Source of the DNA: CAVRZY01 sp963725415
GTDB taxonomy: Bacteria; Acidobacteriota; Terriglobia; Bryobacterales; Bryobacteraceae
DNA length: 29,729 nucleotides
NCBI GenBank assembly: GCA_963725415.1
Contig: CAVRZY010000305.1
Coordinates: 1 to 29,729, forward strand
Direction of reading: 5' to 3'
Both the position numbers and the translations under genes were made by a program. Under the pieces are notes generated by a model, which made no database searches, was not told where the DNA came from, and saw only the letters and a program-made list of their open reading frames with translations. Of the stretch, positions 1 through 8,060 are shown piece by piece; position 1 is the stretch's first letter, and every line of letters begins with the position of its first letter.

Positions 1-212
1 GAATCGAAATGGCGCTCCAGAGCGGGCCAGCCAAGGACGTGAGTGGCGGCGAGTTCCCGCCGCAGTTCCAGCGGCAGGCTCAAGATGGACATTAGATCCC
101 AGACCCGCTCGCCGTAAAGCGCCTGATAGAGTTGCTGCGCCCGGAAGCGCGGCTGGCGTGGCCCAAGCATCTCCCGGATCTCTTCCATTTCCAAGCCCAG
201 CAACGCGGCCAT
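1..212 (-). CDS. rlmN: 23S rRNA (adenine2503-C2)-methyltransferase RlmN, N-terminal part, runs off window
   Basis: Only the first 70 codons are present, read leftward from an ATG at 212-210; the rest lies outside the window. The protein begins MAALLGLEMEEIREML and continues with RFRAQQLYQALYGERVWDL and LPLELRRELA. This matches the small N-terminal helical domain of RlmN, the radical-SAM enzyme that methylates C2 of A2503 in 23S rRNA and A37 of some tRNAs. The radical-SAM CxxxCxxC motif would lie further left and cannot be checked. The gene is divergent from the M16 peptidase, and a palindromic repeat unit sits between them. The assignment rests on the N-terminal pattern alone, so a Cfr-like paralogue cannot be excluded. 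Confidence 0.75.
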   Translation of the reverse strand, partial: MAALLGLEMEEIREMLGPRQPRFRAQQLYQALYGERVWDLMSILSLPLELRRELAATHVLGWPALERHFD

Positions 213-312
213 AGATCCATTTTCCCAATCCTTGGCGTCTTTGCGTAACTTTTGCGCCTTGGCGCGAAACCGGACCTTGCCCTCTCCCAGTTTCTTTGAC
301 CGGACCAATGCG

Positions 313-392
313 GGGAGGGTAATTCGGGTACAGGCCACGAATCTCGCAACGGCGGCGAAATTCGCGCCTGTCCCCGAATTACGCGAACCGGG
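313..392. repeat. Solo copy of the 83-bp near-palindromic repeat unit
   Basis: The stretch from about 318 to 385 begins gtaattcgggtacaggccac and ends tgtccccgaattac. It is the reverse complement of one unit of the tandem array at 14871-15300, with a few substitutions. The ends (aattcggg and cccgaatt) are inverted repeats, so the unit can fold into a long hairpin. It lies in the divergent rlmN/M16 gap, where it may affect either promoter. No terminal inverted repeat of the larger element is seen here. Confidence 0.8.
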
Positions 393-457
393 AAGGCACC
401 GGGTGTGAAACTGGGGGAGGGCAAGAAACCAGACCCATGGCGGAAGGGAGCCCGAAA

Positions 458-1780
458 ATGGGAAAATGTAAGAAGAATCGTGCCCCGCCTATGATGGCAG
501 CCTCCGCCCTAACCATCGGTGAGATCGAAAGGACCGTGCTGGGGAATGGTGTCCGCGTCATCACCGAAGCCATGCCGCACGTGCGCTCGGTAGCGGTCGG
601 GATCTGGATCGGCACAGGTTCGCGCAATGAGGCCCCGCAGGAGAACGGGATCTGCCACTTCATCGAGCACATGCTGTTCAAGGGCACAACGACACGCAGC
701 GCCGAAGACATCGCCCGCTCGGTGGACTCCATCGGCGGGAACCTGGACGCCTTCACCGCCAAGGAGCTGGTCAGCTTCACTGCCAAAGTACTGGATGAGC
801 ATTTGGCAAGGCCTTCGAAGTCTTGGCGGACCTGGTGCTGCACCCGGTATTCGCGGCCGGAGATATCGAGCAGGAAAAAGGAGTCATCCTGGAAGAGCTC
901 AAGATGGACTCGGACAATCCGGAGTACCTGGTCCACGAGATCTTCTCCAGTAACTTCTGGAAGGACCACGCGCTGGGCAAGCCCATCCTGGGCACCAGAG
1001 AGACCGTGCGCCGGTTCACCCGGGAAATGATCGAGCGCTATTACCAGAAGTACTACGTGCCCTCCAACATCACCATCACGGCTGCCGGGAACCTGACGCA
1101 CGGGCGGCTGGTGGAGCTGGCCGGCGCGCATTTTGGAGCGCTGCCGCCGAACGGGGTGGCGGCCTCCGGATCCGGCGCCCGCCACGCACGCCCGCATCTC
1201 GGTCCGGAACAAGAAATCGCTGGAGCAAGTGCACCTGTGCCTGGGAGTCCCGGCCTACCCGTTGCCGCACAAAGACCGGTTCGCCTGCTACGTACTGAAC
1301 ACCCTGCTGGGCGGGGGCATGAGCTCACGGCTTTTCCAGAACATCCGCGAGCGGCAGGGCCTGGCGTACGCGGTGTTCTCCGAGTTGAGCCCTTACCGGG
1401 ATACCGGCTGCCTGTCGGTTTATGCGGGGACTTCGGTCGAGTCGGCGCGGAAGGTAGTGGAGTCGATTCTGAGCGAATTCGGGCAGCTCAAGCAGCAGCG
1501 GATCGGCGAGGAGGAGCTGCGCCGGGCGAAAGACTATATGAAAGGTTCGCTGATGCTGAGCCTGGAATCGACCACCAGCCGGATGGCGAACCTGGCCCGG
1601 CAAGAGCTGTACTTCGGCCGCTTCTTCAGCCTGGACGAGCTGATCGAGAGCATCGAGCGGGTGACGGCCGGCGACGTGCAGCGAACCGCTCAGGATCTCT
1701 TCGACCCCAGACGCATCGCCCTGACGGTGCTGGGCAACCTGGACGGGTTCAGGATCGGGCGCGAAGACCTGGCGTGTTAA
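458..1780 (+). CDS. M16-family zinc peptidase (processing-peptidase-like), two frame breaks
   Basis: This is a pitrilysin-type (M16) zinc metallopeptidase of the short bacterial class related to mitochondrial processing peptidase beta. The N-terminal part carries NGVRVITE, the inverted zinc motif HFIEH (about 655-669), FKGTTTRSAEDIA and GGNLDAFTAKE. Frame 2 changes to frame 1 near 808, where one base appears to be lost from gcaaagg in a Leu-Ala-Lys-Ala-Phe-Glu context. It returns to frame 2 near 1160-1185, giving a net shift of zero. The C-terminal half (KKSLEQVHLCLG, LLGGGMSSRLFQ, REKxGLAY-like RERQGLAY) is complete and ends at 1780. The ATG at 458 has a purine-rich site (ggaaggga) 8 nt upstream; an in-frame ATG at 437 is possible. 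Both breaks fall in conserved sequence with no other decay, so sequence error is more likely than a pseudogene. Confidence 0.85.
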
Positions 1781-1842
1781 GCTGCTGGCAACCCGGGTCG
1801 CGCCGATACTCGTGGGAATGCCCGACGTAGTAAACTGTTGCT

Positions 1843-2631
1843 TTGCGAGTAAAAGTCCTGCCTGCGTTGTGCTTGTTGGCCTGCCTGTGCGCCTGCCAGG
1901 CGTTTCCCTACGATTTCGCGGGCCTCAAGCCGGAAGGCTACGTCAGCGATTACGCCCGCGTTCTGGACCCAGGCAGCCGCGAGCAACTGGAGCTCTATTG
2001 CGCTGGTCTGGAACGAGCGGCCGGCGTCCAGTTCGCGGTGGTGACGCTGCCGACGCTCCAGGGAGAGCCGCTCGAAGATGTGGCCAACGATCTGTACCGC
2101 AGGTGGGGCATCGGGCAGAAGGGGAAGAATGAGGGCCTGCTGGTGCTGGTAGCGATCCAGGACCGGCGAATCCGGGTGGAGGTGGGCTACGGCCTGGAGC
2201 CGATCATGACAGACGGCTACGCCGGCAGCGTACTGCGCTCGGTGGGGCCCGAGATGCAGCAAGGCCGCTACGGCGAAGCGCTGCTGGATGCGGTGCATCA
2301 GCTCGGTTCGCGCGTCGCCGAGGGCAAGCGTGTGTCGCTGGATGGCCAGCGCCCCCGCCGCCCGCGGCACAGAGGGTCCCCCATCCCCATCGGGTTGCTG
2401 TTGGGCGGACTCGGGGTCTTTGGACTTCTGTCGGCCCTGGCGGGCCGGCGCCGGGGCTTCGGCTACAACGCCGGGGGCGTGATCCCGGCCTTGATCATCG
2501 GAAGCCTGCTGGGCCGCTCCTTCGATCCCTCGCGGGGCGGAGGCGGCTTCGGCGGCTTCGATTCCAGCGACGGGTTCGGCGGGTTCGGAGGCGGGGACTC
2601 CGGCGGAGGCGGCGCTTCGGGCGGTTGGTAG
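1843..2631 (+). CDS. TPM-domain (YgcG-like) secreted/membrane protein
   Basis: The protein has 262 residues. It has an N-terminal export signal (LPALCLLACLCAC) that could be a lipobox or an ordinary signal peptide. A TPM domain follows at about residues 28-155 (YVSDYARVLDP, QFAVVTLPTLQGEPLEDVAN, RRWGIGQKGKNEGLLVLVA, RRIRVEVGYGLEPIMTD). A membrane segment lies at about 180-200, and the tail is rich in Gly, Phe, Ser and Asp (GGGGFGGFDSSDGFGG). That order is typical of the family. TPM proteins are often linked to membrane or photosystem maintenance, and in bacteria they commonly sit next to lemA, as here. The start used is a TTG with no strong ribosome site; the upstream sequence offers no better in-frame ATG. 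Confidence 0.85.
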   Translation: MRVKVLPALCLLACLCACQAFPYDFAGLKPEGYVSDYARVLDPGSREQLELYCAGLERAAGVQFAVVTLPTLQGEPLEDVANDLYRRWGIGQKGKNEGLLVLVAIQDRRIRVEVGYGLEPIMTDGYAGSVLRSVGPEMQQGRYGEALLDAVHQLGSRVAEGKRVSLDGQRPRRPRHRGSPIPIGLLLGGLGVFGLLSALAGRRRGFGYNAGGVIPALIIGSLLGRSFDPSRGGGGFGGFDSSDGFGGFGGGDSGGGGASGGW

Positions 2632-2642
2632 GACACACTGAA

Positions 2643-3353
2643 ATGGAACGCGTGCTTTCTGAATTGGTGGAGCGGCTCAAGAAGACCTACCAGGACCGCT
2701 TGGTCTCGGTGGTCCTTTATGGGTCGGGCGCCGCAGGCGATCATCACCGCCGGTTTTCCGATCTGAATATTCTTTGCGTCCTGCGCGAGGTGACTCCCCG
2801 GGAACTGGGGGAATCCACGGCCATCGTTCACTGGTGGCGGAAACAGGGCAACCCTTCCCCGCTGCTGCTGAGCGAAGAGGAAGTGCGCACCTCGACGGAC
2901 TGCTTCCCGATCGAGTTCCACGACATCAAGGAACGGCGGCGGGTGCTGTACGGCCAGGACGTGGCGGCCGATCTGGCGATTGACAAGTGCTTTTACCGGG
3001 CCCAGGTCGAGCACGACCTTCGCGCCAAGCTGCTGAGGTTGCGCCAAAAGGCCGCCGGGGTGCTCTCCGATAAGGATCTGCTCCGGTCTCTGCTGCTGGA
3101 TTCGGTCTCCACCTTCTGCGTTTTGTTCCGGCACGCGCTGCTGTTGGCCGGCCATGAAGCGAAGTTCGAGAAGCGCGAGGTGATCGGGCAGGCTCGGGAG
3201 AAGTTTGGCGTCGATGGAGCGCCTTTCGAGAGACTGCTCGATCTGCGCGAGGGAAAGATCAAGCCACGGGACCTGGATCCCGGGCCGCTCTTTGCGGACT
3301 ATTTGAGAGAGATTCTGAAGGTGATCGACGTTGTCGATCGGCTGGAGAAATGA
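2643..3353 (+). CDS. Nucleotidyltransferase-fold protein (Pol-beta superfamily)
   Basis: The protein has 236 residues. The motif YGSGAAGDHHRRFSDLNIL at residues 27-45 fits the minimal nucleotidyltransferase signature GS-x10-DxD/N, with Asp followed by Leu-Asn in place of the second acid. A helical C-terminal region (about 110-236; ALLLAGHEAKFEKREVI) resembles the HEPN-like or substrate-binding helices fused to such domains. The ATG at 2643 is preferred over an in-frame TTG at 2625, which overlaps the TPM gene. It lies between the TPM gene and lemA, where a second TPM gene often stands, in a tight same-strand cluster. The substrate is unknown. Replacement of the second catalytic Asp by Asn may mean weak or absent transfer activity. 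Confidence 0.75.
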   Translation: MERVLSELVERLKKTYQDRLVSVVLYGSGAAGDHHRRFSDLNILCVLREVTPRELGESTAIVHWWRKQGNPSPLLLSEEEVRTSTDCFPIEFHDIKERRRVLYGQDVAADLAIDKCFYRAQVEHDLRAKLLRLRQKAAGVLSDKDLLRSLLLDSVSTFCVLFRHALLLAGHEAKFEKREVIGQAREKFGVDGAPFERLLDLREGKIKPRDLDPGPLFADYLREILKVIDVVDRLEK

Positions 3354-3360
3354 GGCACAG

Positions 3361-3939
3361 ATGAACAAGGCTGTCACCATCATTCTGGTGGTCCTGGCGG
3401 TGTTGCTGGTGGTGGGCATCGGGTTTGGCTTCAAGCTCATGAACCTGCGCAATGAGCTGGTCAATCTGCACGAGGCAATCCCCAAAGCCTGGGCGGACGT
3501 GGATGCGGTTTTGCAGAGGCGCGTCGATCTGATCCCTAACCTGGTGGAGACGGTGAAGGGCTTCGCCAAACAGGAGAAGAGCGTGATGGAGGCGGTGACC
3601 AGCGCGCGGGCCGCCCTGATCGGCGCGCGCGCGCCCCAGGAGAGGATGGAGGCGAACGCTCGCCTGGACGGCGCCCTGGCCCGGCTGCTGGTAGTGGTGG
3701 AGAACTACCCGAATCTGAGATCCAACGAGAATTTTCTCCGCTTGCAGGATGAGCTGGCCGGTACGGAGAACCGCATCGCCATCGAGCGCCGAAAGTACAA
3801 CGAAACGGTGCAGAGGTACAACACCAGCATCCAATTGTTCCCCAACAACATTGCGGCAGCCCTGTTCAATTACCAGAGAAACGACGCCTACTTCAAGACT
3901 GAGCCGGCCGCGCGCACGGCGCCCAAAGTGGCGTTCTGA
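3361..3939 (+). CDS. lemA: LemA family membrane protein
   Basis: The protein has 192 residues. An N-terminal membrane anchor (TIILVVLAVLLVVGIGFGF) is followed by the conserved LemA core: NELVNLHEAIPKAWADVD, LQRRVDLIPNLVETVKGF, LLVVVENYPNLRSNENF, LQDELAGTENRIAIERRKYN and TVQRYNTSIQLFPNN. The family forms an antiparallel helical bundle on the outer face of the cytoplasmic membrane; its role is not settled. The ATG directly follows the nucleotidyltransferase stop (7-nt gap), implying co-transcription. Pairing with a TPM-domain protein two genes upstream is the usual context. Confidence 0.93.
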   Translation: MNKAVTIILVVLAVLLVVGIGFGFKLMNLRNELVNLHEAIPKAWADVDAVLQRRVDLIPNLVETVKGFAKQEKSVMEAVTSARAALIGARAPQERMEANARLDGALARLLVVVENYPNLRSNENFLRLQDELAGTENRIAIERRKYNETVQRYNTSIQLFPNNIAAALFNYQRNDAYFKTEPAARTAPKVAF

Positions 3940-3985
3940 AGAAGCCGCTAGCTACTAGCAGGAGTTGAGAGGCTGTGAAAACGAG

Positions 3986-4009
3986 GTGGCGCAGGCCCCC
4001 GGCCTGCGT
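3986..4009. repeat. Palindromic remnant shared with the 21890-22036 inverted-repeat element
   Basis: The 24 bases here (centre gcaggcccccggcctgc) are an exact reverse complement of 21940-21963, part of the inverted-repeat element downstream of the acylating aldehyde dehydrogenase. A nearby ggctgtgaaaa (about 3971-3981) resembles that element's arm. The site lies between lemA and the aldehyde dehydrogenase and could form a GC-rich hairpin. Confidence 0.6.
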
Positions 4010-4033
4010 GGCCGGTAGCCGAATGAAGACCGA

Positions 4034-5489
4034 ATGCCTTGTATGAGCGCAGAAATATTCCCCAACTACATCAACGCTGAGTGGGTCAGCGGGGAGACCT
4101 TCGAAGATCGCAATCCGGCCGACACGGACAGACTGATCGGGCTGTTTGTAAAAGGAACGGCCCGGCAGGTGGCGGAGGCGGTGGAGGCGGCCCAGGCGGC
4201 TTTCCCGGCCTGGTCGAGCCTCCAGGGTCCGGCCCGCGGCCACTACCTGTTCAAAGTGGCTGACCTGCTGGAACGCAACTTCGAGCAGTCTCGCTCGGGA
4301 CATGACGCAAGAAGAGGGCAAGACGTTGGCGGAAGCGAAGGGCGAAGTGCAGCGCTCGGTCAACATCTTTCGCTATTTTGCCGGTGAAGGGGCGCGGATG
4401 CCGGGGCTGGTGTTGCCCTCCGAGCGGGATCGGGTTCATACGTTCGTTGTCCGCAAACCGATCGGGGTGGTGGGTCTGGTCACGCCCTGGAATTTTCCCA
4501 GCGCCGTTCCCGCCTGGAAGCTTGCGCCGGCGCTGATTTGCGGGAACACGGTGGTGCTGAAGCCCGCTTCAGCGGCGCCGCTCAGCGCCTGGCACATCGT
4601 GCAGGCCTGCCATGAGGCCGGGATCCCAAAGGGCGTGGTCAACTACCTGGCCGGACCCGGCGGGGAGTTGGGAGGCGCCCTGCTGGCGGCGGCGCCGCTG
4701 AAGGCAATCTCTTTCACCGGCTCCTGCGAGGTGGGGCGCCGTCTGCACGCGCAAGCCTCCCAGCGCCGCCTGCGCATCCAGCTCGAGATGGGAGGCAAGA
4801 ATCCCACCATCGTCCTGGCGGACTGCAACTTCCCCCTGGCGGTCGAGAACGTGGTTAACGCAGCCTTTGCTTCAACCGGGCAGAAGTGCACCGCCACCAG
4901 CCGCGCCATCGTCGAAGAGGCGATCTATGACAGGTTTCTGGAGGCGCTCATCGAGCGGACCAGGAAGCTCAAGGTGGGCGACGGCCTGGACCCCCAGACC
5001 GACCTTGGCCCGGCCATCGATCAGGCCCAGATGGAAACGGACCTGAAGTACATCGAGATCGGGAAGAAGGAGGCCGGGCCGCCCAGGATCGGCGGAAAGC
5101 GCATGACGGGCCCTGGCTACGATCGGGGATACTTTGTCGAGCCGACCATCTTTGCCGGCGTAACCCAGGACATGACCCTGGCGCAGGAAGAGGTGTTTGG
5201 ACCGGTGCTGGCGGTGATGCGCGCCCTCAACTTCGAAGACGCTCTGCGCATCGCCAACGCGGTTCCGTTTGGTCTCTCGGCTTCCATCCAGACCAACAAC
5301 CTGACCCGCGTCTTCGAATACATCCACCGCATGGAGGCGGGTCTGCTGACGGTCAACCTGCCCAGTGCCGGAATCGAATACCAGGCGCCCTTCGGGGGCA
5401 CCAAGGAGTCCAGCTTCGGCCCGAAAGAGCAGGGGCCGGCGGCGCTGGAATTCTACAGCGACTGCCAGACCATTTATCTGAAATACTAG
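4034..5489 (+). CDS. NAD(P)-dependent aldehyde dehydrogenase, ketoglutarate-semialdehyde type; one frame break
   Basis: After repair of one extra base near 4288, this is a 484-residue ALDH-superfamily protein of normal length. The N-terminal part has FPNYINAEWVSGETFEDRNP. Downstream of the break come MTQEEGKTLAEAKGEVQRS, the Asn site TPWNFPSA, FTGSCEVGRR, the base Glu in LEMGGKNP, the nucleophile Cys in STGQKCTAT, and EEVFGPVLAV. Removing the t after gag-cag restores Leu-Ala-Arg-Asp-Met-Thr-Gln. An in-frame ATG at 4043 is an alternative start. It lies 7 bp before an FAH-family gene. This pairing is typical of oxidative pentose or sugar-acid degradation, where a dehydratase yields 2,5-dioxopentanoate and this enzyme oxidises it to 2-oxoglutarate. 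The substrate is inferred from context. Confidence 0.85.
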
Positions 5490-5496
5490 GGATTTC

Positions 5497-6339
5497 ATGC
5501 GTCTTGGACAGATCAAGTTCGACAACAAGGTTACAGCCGCCGTGTTTGAAGGCGCACTGGCGCGGGCGATTCCGGGTTACACCGTGGTGGACCTGATTCG
5601 GAAGGCGGAAACCGAATCGGTGGCAGTCACCGCCCTGATGGTGCAGATGGCCAGCCACCACCCGGAACCGGCGCTGCCGGTGCTGCCGATCAATCCTTTG
5701 GAGGTGTGGGGCTGCGGCTGCACCTACGAGACTGGCGCCAGCCACCAGATGCCCCACGGCGTGGATCCGGAACTCTGCGCCCAGATCTGCCGCCGGGCGC
5801 GGCCGGAGATCTTCTTCAAAGGGACCGCGCGGGTGTGTGTTGGTCCGGGCCAGCCGATCGGGATCCGCTTCGATTCCAGCCTCACCGCTCCGGAACCGCA
5901 ACTGGCCCTGGTCCTCGGCAAGAAGGGTCGTATCCTGGGTTACACCCTGGCCAACGACGTTACAGCCTGGGATATCGGGCGGGAATGCCCGCTCTATCGG
6001 CCGCAATCGAAGATCTACGCTGCTTCCTGCGCGCTGGGCCCGGTCATCGTCACGGCAGAGGAACTGCCGGACCCCTATCGGTTGGAGATGACCTGCACCA
6101 TCCGCCGCGGGAATGAAACGCGGTTCTCCGGCACGGTTTCCACGGCAGCCCTCCGTCGAAAGCTCAAGGATCTGGTGGAATTCGTGCGGCGCGCCAATCC
6201 TGTGCCGGCTGGCTCGGTGTTGCTGACGGGCACCGGCATCATCATCCCCGAAGAAGCGGCGCTGGCGCCGGGCGATACAGTCTCGATCTGCATTCCGGAA
6301 ATCGGCGAGCTTTCCAACACCGCCATGGTGGTTCAATAG
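5497..6339 (+). CDS. Fumarylacetoacetate hydrolase (FAH)-family protein, possibly 2-dehydro-3-deoxy-pentonate dehydratase
   Basis: The protein has 280 residues. Its C-terminal two thirds is an FAH fold: PEIFFKGTARVCVGPGQPI, EPQLALVLGKKGRILGYTL, NDVTAWDIGRE, KIYAASCALGPVIV, LKDLVEFVRRANPVPAGSVL, LLTGTGIIIP and LAPGDTVSI. The acidic residues in ALVLG-flanking PEPQLAL and NDVTAWD are in the region that binds the divalent metal in the family. FAH members act as C-C hydrolases, decarboxylases or sugar-acid dehydratases. Adjacency to a ketoglutarate-semialdehyde-type dehydrogenase favours the dehydratase of the 2-keto-3-deoxy-pentonate pathway. A missing upstream pentonate dehydratase or sugar dehydrogenase in the window leaves this as inference. 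Confidence 0.8.
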   Translation: MRLGQIKFDNKVTAAVFEGALARAIPGYTVVDLIRKAETESVAVTALMVQMASHHPEPALPVLPINPLEVWGCGCTYETGASHQMPHGVDPELCAQICRRARPEIFFKGTARVCVGPGQPIGIRFDSSLTAPEPQLALVLGKKGRILGYTLANDVTAWDIGRECPLYRPQSKIYAASCALGPVIVTAEELPDPYRLEMTCTIRRGNETRFSGTVSTAALRRKLKDLVEFVRRANPVPAGSVLLTGTGIIIPEEAALAPGDTVSICIPEIGELSNTAMVVQ

Positions 6340-6363
6340 AGCGCGGTTGCTGGCCGCCACGAT

Positions 6364-6909
6364 CTACGATCCACGCTCTTCCTCATCCCGCTCCTCCACT
6401 GAATCCAGTAGCTCCGGTTCCCGCGCGAACCTCTTGAGAACGCTAATCACGTTGCCGGAGCTGAAACCCGCGCCCCGCAGCCTGCGGTAGGCGGCCGCCA
6501 GGTTCTTCCGTTCTGCCAGGTAGGTGTTCAGCGGTGTGTTTCGATACTTGCGACGCAGGAAAGCTTCGATGAGCTGGATCTCATCCACGCCGCGGTAAGC
6601 CTCCTGGACCGCTTTCTCGGCCACCTGGGGCGCCACGCGCCGCTTGCGAAGATCGCTCAGCACGCGGCGCCCTCCGAGACCCTGGTTCTCCAGGCGAGAA
6701 ACCGAAAAGTCCGCCGCAAAACTCCTGTCATCCAGGTACCCGTACTGCTTCAGCCGGCTCAGCACAGAGGGCACGTCCTGGGTGCGCTCGGCGCGGCGGA
6801 GCAACTTCTCGCGCAACTCGGCAATGGAATGCGCGCGGGCGCTCAGCACACGCAAAGCGTATTCGAAAAGCGCTTCGGCGTCCAATCGACGAGATGCTCG
6901 CTCCCCCAT
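6364..6909 (-). CDS. recX: Regulatory protein RecX
   Basis: The protein has 181 residues, within the usual RecX range. It is all-helical with three tandem three-helix modules: FEYALRVLSARAHSIAELREK, VLSRLKQYGYLDDRSFAADF, GLGGRRVLSDLRKRRVA, and a C-terminal YRRLRGAGFSSGNVISVLKR. RecX binds RecA filaments and limits recombinase activity. recA is not in the window. It is convergent with the FAH gene (24-bp gap). An inverted-repeat element starts 17 bp upstream of its ATG, so its promoter lies in or beyond that element. Confidence 0.9.
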   Translation of the reverse strand: MGERASRRLDAEALFEYALRVLSARAHSIAELREKLLRRAERTQDVPSVLSRLKQYGYLDDRSFAADFSVSRLENQGLGGRRVLSDLRKRRVAPQVAEKAVQEAYRGVDEIQLIEAFLRRKYRNTPLNTYLAERKNLAAAYRRLRGAGFSSGNVISVLKRFAREPELLDSVEERDEEERGS

Positions 6910-6925
6910 CCGGCCTTCCTGTACG

Positions 6926-7099
6926 TCTCTAGCAGCCCGTGGATAAAGTCACAATGCGCGAATTTTGGGGACAGGCGACGAAACTCCGTCTCGAGGCGGC
7001 CATGCAAACTAGGGCACTTAGCCCAGGGGTTTCGTTGCCTGTCCCCGAAATTCCCTCCGCCGACCGGTCTGCCAGACTTCATCCACGGGCTGCTAGAGA
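6926..7099. mobile_element. Inverted-repeat element (MITE-like), short form
   Basis: The 174-bp element is bounded by 25-bp terminal inverted repeats, tctctagcagcccgtggat followed by aaagtc on the left and, read inward on the other strand, gaagtc on the right (one mismatch). Inside is a second inverted repeat (6961-6984 versus about 7029-7052; ggggacaggcgacgaaac versus ggggacaggcaacgaaac), so most of the element can fold on itself. It has no coding capacity. The long form at 14709-15390 shares both ends and most of the interior in reverse orientation, which shows this is a dispersed family. It separates recX from the ytxH-like gene. Confidence 0.85.
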
Positions 7100-7149
7100 T
7101 AGTATAGTAGTAGTGCAGCTAAGCAGCACACAACAAGGGAGGGAGCGTC

Positions 7150-7458
7150 ATGGCGGACGAAAACAAATTCGCCTATTTTGCGTTCGGCCTCGGAGTGGGC
7201 CTGGCGATCGGCATTCTGTTCGCGCCCAAGTCGGGTGAGGAGACCCGGCAGTACATCCGCACCAAAGCCGGCGAGGGCAAGGAGTACTTGAAGAAGCGAG
7301 GCGATGAGGTGCGCGAGTCGGCCAGCGATCTGATCGACCGTGGGAAGAGCGCCCTGAGCCGGCAGCGGGAGAACCTGGCTGCGGCCGTCGAGGCCGGCCG
7401 GCAAGCTTATCGGGATGCCGTCGCCGCCGGGAGTCCGGAAGCAGGCTCTGAGGGGTAG
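7150..7458 (+). CDS. YtxH-domain small membrane protein
   Basis: The protein has 102 residues. A membrane segment at about residues 8-26 (YFAFGLGVGLAIGILFAPK) is followed by SGEETRQYI, the usual YtxH start, and an amphipathic helical tail (KKRGDEVRESASDLIDRGK). YtxH proteins are often stress-linked and their biochemical role is unknown. A strong ribosome site (aagggaggg) lies 6 nt before the ATG. A possible -10 (tatagt, 7103-7108) lies just outside the right end of the inverted-repeat element. The next gene, another membrane-anchored helical protein, follows 30 bp downstream. Confidence 0.85.
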   Translation: MADENKFAYFAFGLGVGLAIGILFAPKSGEETRQYIRTKAGEGKEYLKKRGDEVRESASDLIDRGKSALSRQRENLAAAVEAGRQAYRDAVAAGSPEAGSEG

Positions 7459-7488
7459 GTTCCGGGCGCCTCTTGAGACCTACAGTTC

Positions 7489-7992
7489 ATGAACGATACT
7501 CTGGTCTACATCATGACGGCCGCCATCGCCGTGGCGGCCGCGGCGATTCTCCTCCAGACCATCATTCTGATCGCCATGTTCCGGGCTTCACGTGCCATGC
7601 GGAGTCAGATCACGCCGTTGATCGGGAAAATGGAGCCCGTCATTGAGGGCGCTGGGGAGATCATCGAACGGGTGCGGAAGGAAATCGGGGAGGTCATCTC
7701 CAGAACCAACGAGATCCTCGACCTCAGCCGCAAACAGTTGGTCCGCGTGGATGACATCTTAGGCGAGGCCACCGAGCGCACCCGGGCGCAAATGGCGCGC
7801 GTCGAGATGGTGCTGGACGACACCGCCAGCCGGCTCCAGGAAACCACCGCTCTGCTGCAAGACGGTCTGTTGCGGCCGCTCAAGCAGCTCAACGGGCTGG
7901 CGGTGGGGCTGCGTGCCGCCTGGACGGCTCTGTTCGGGAGACACCGGACCACCGTCGAACAGGCCACCCACGACGAAGAGATGTTCATCTGA
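7489..7992 (+). CDS. Membrane-anchored coiled-coil protein (DUF948-like)
   Basis: The protein has 167 residues. One membrane segment (about residues 8-31; MTAAIAVAAAAILLQTIIL) is followed by long amphipathic helices with regular heptads (IGKMEPVIEGAGEIIERVRK, SRTNEILDLSRKQLVRVDDI, LQETTALLQDGLLRPLKQ). This layout resembles DUF948 proteins, which are often encoded next to YtxH proteins, as here. No catalytic motif is visible. A role as membrane-surface scaffold partner of the upstream protein is inferred from adjacency only. Confidence 0.7.
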   Translation: MNDTLVYIMTAAIAVAAAAILLQTIILIAMFRASRAMRSQITPLIGKMEPVIEGAGEIIERVRKEIGEVISRTNEILDLSRKQLVRVDDILGEATERTRAQMARVEMVLDDTASRLQETTALLQDGLLRPLKQLNGLAVGLRAAWTALFGRHRTTVEQATHDEEMFI

Positions 7993-8060
7993 GGGAGCTT
8001 TCAGCCCTCAGTCGCAGGCCACCCAGCCGCGCGGAGATTGCTGTGCTCTGAGTGCCAGCC

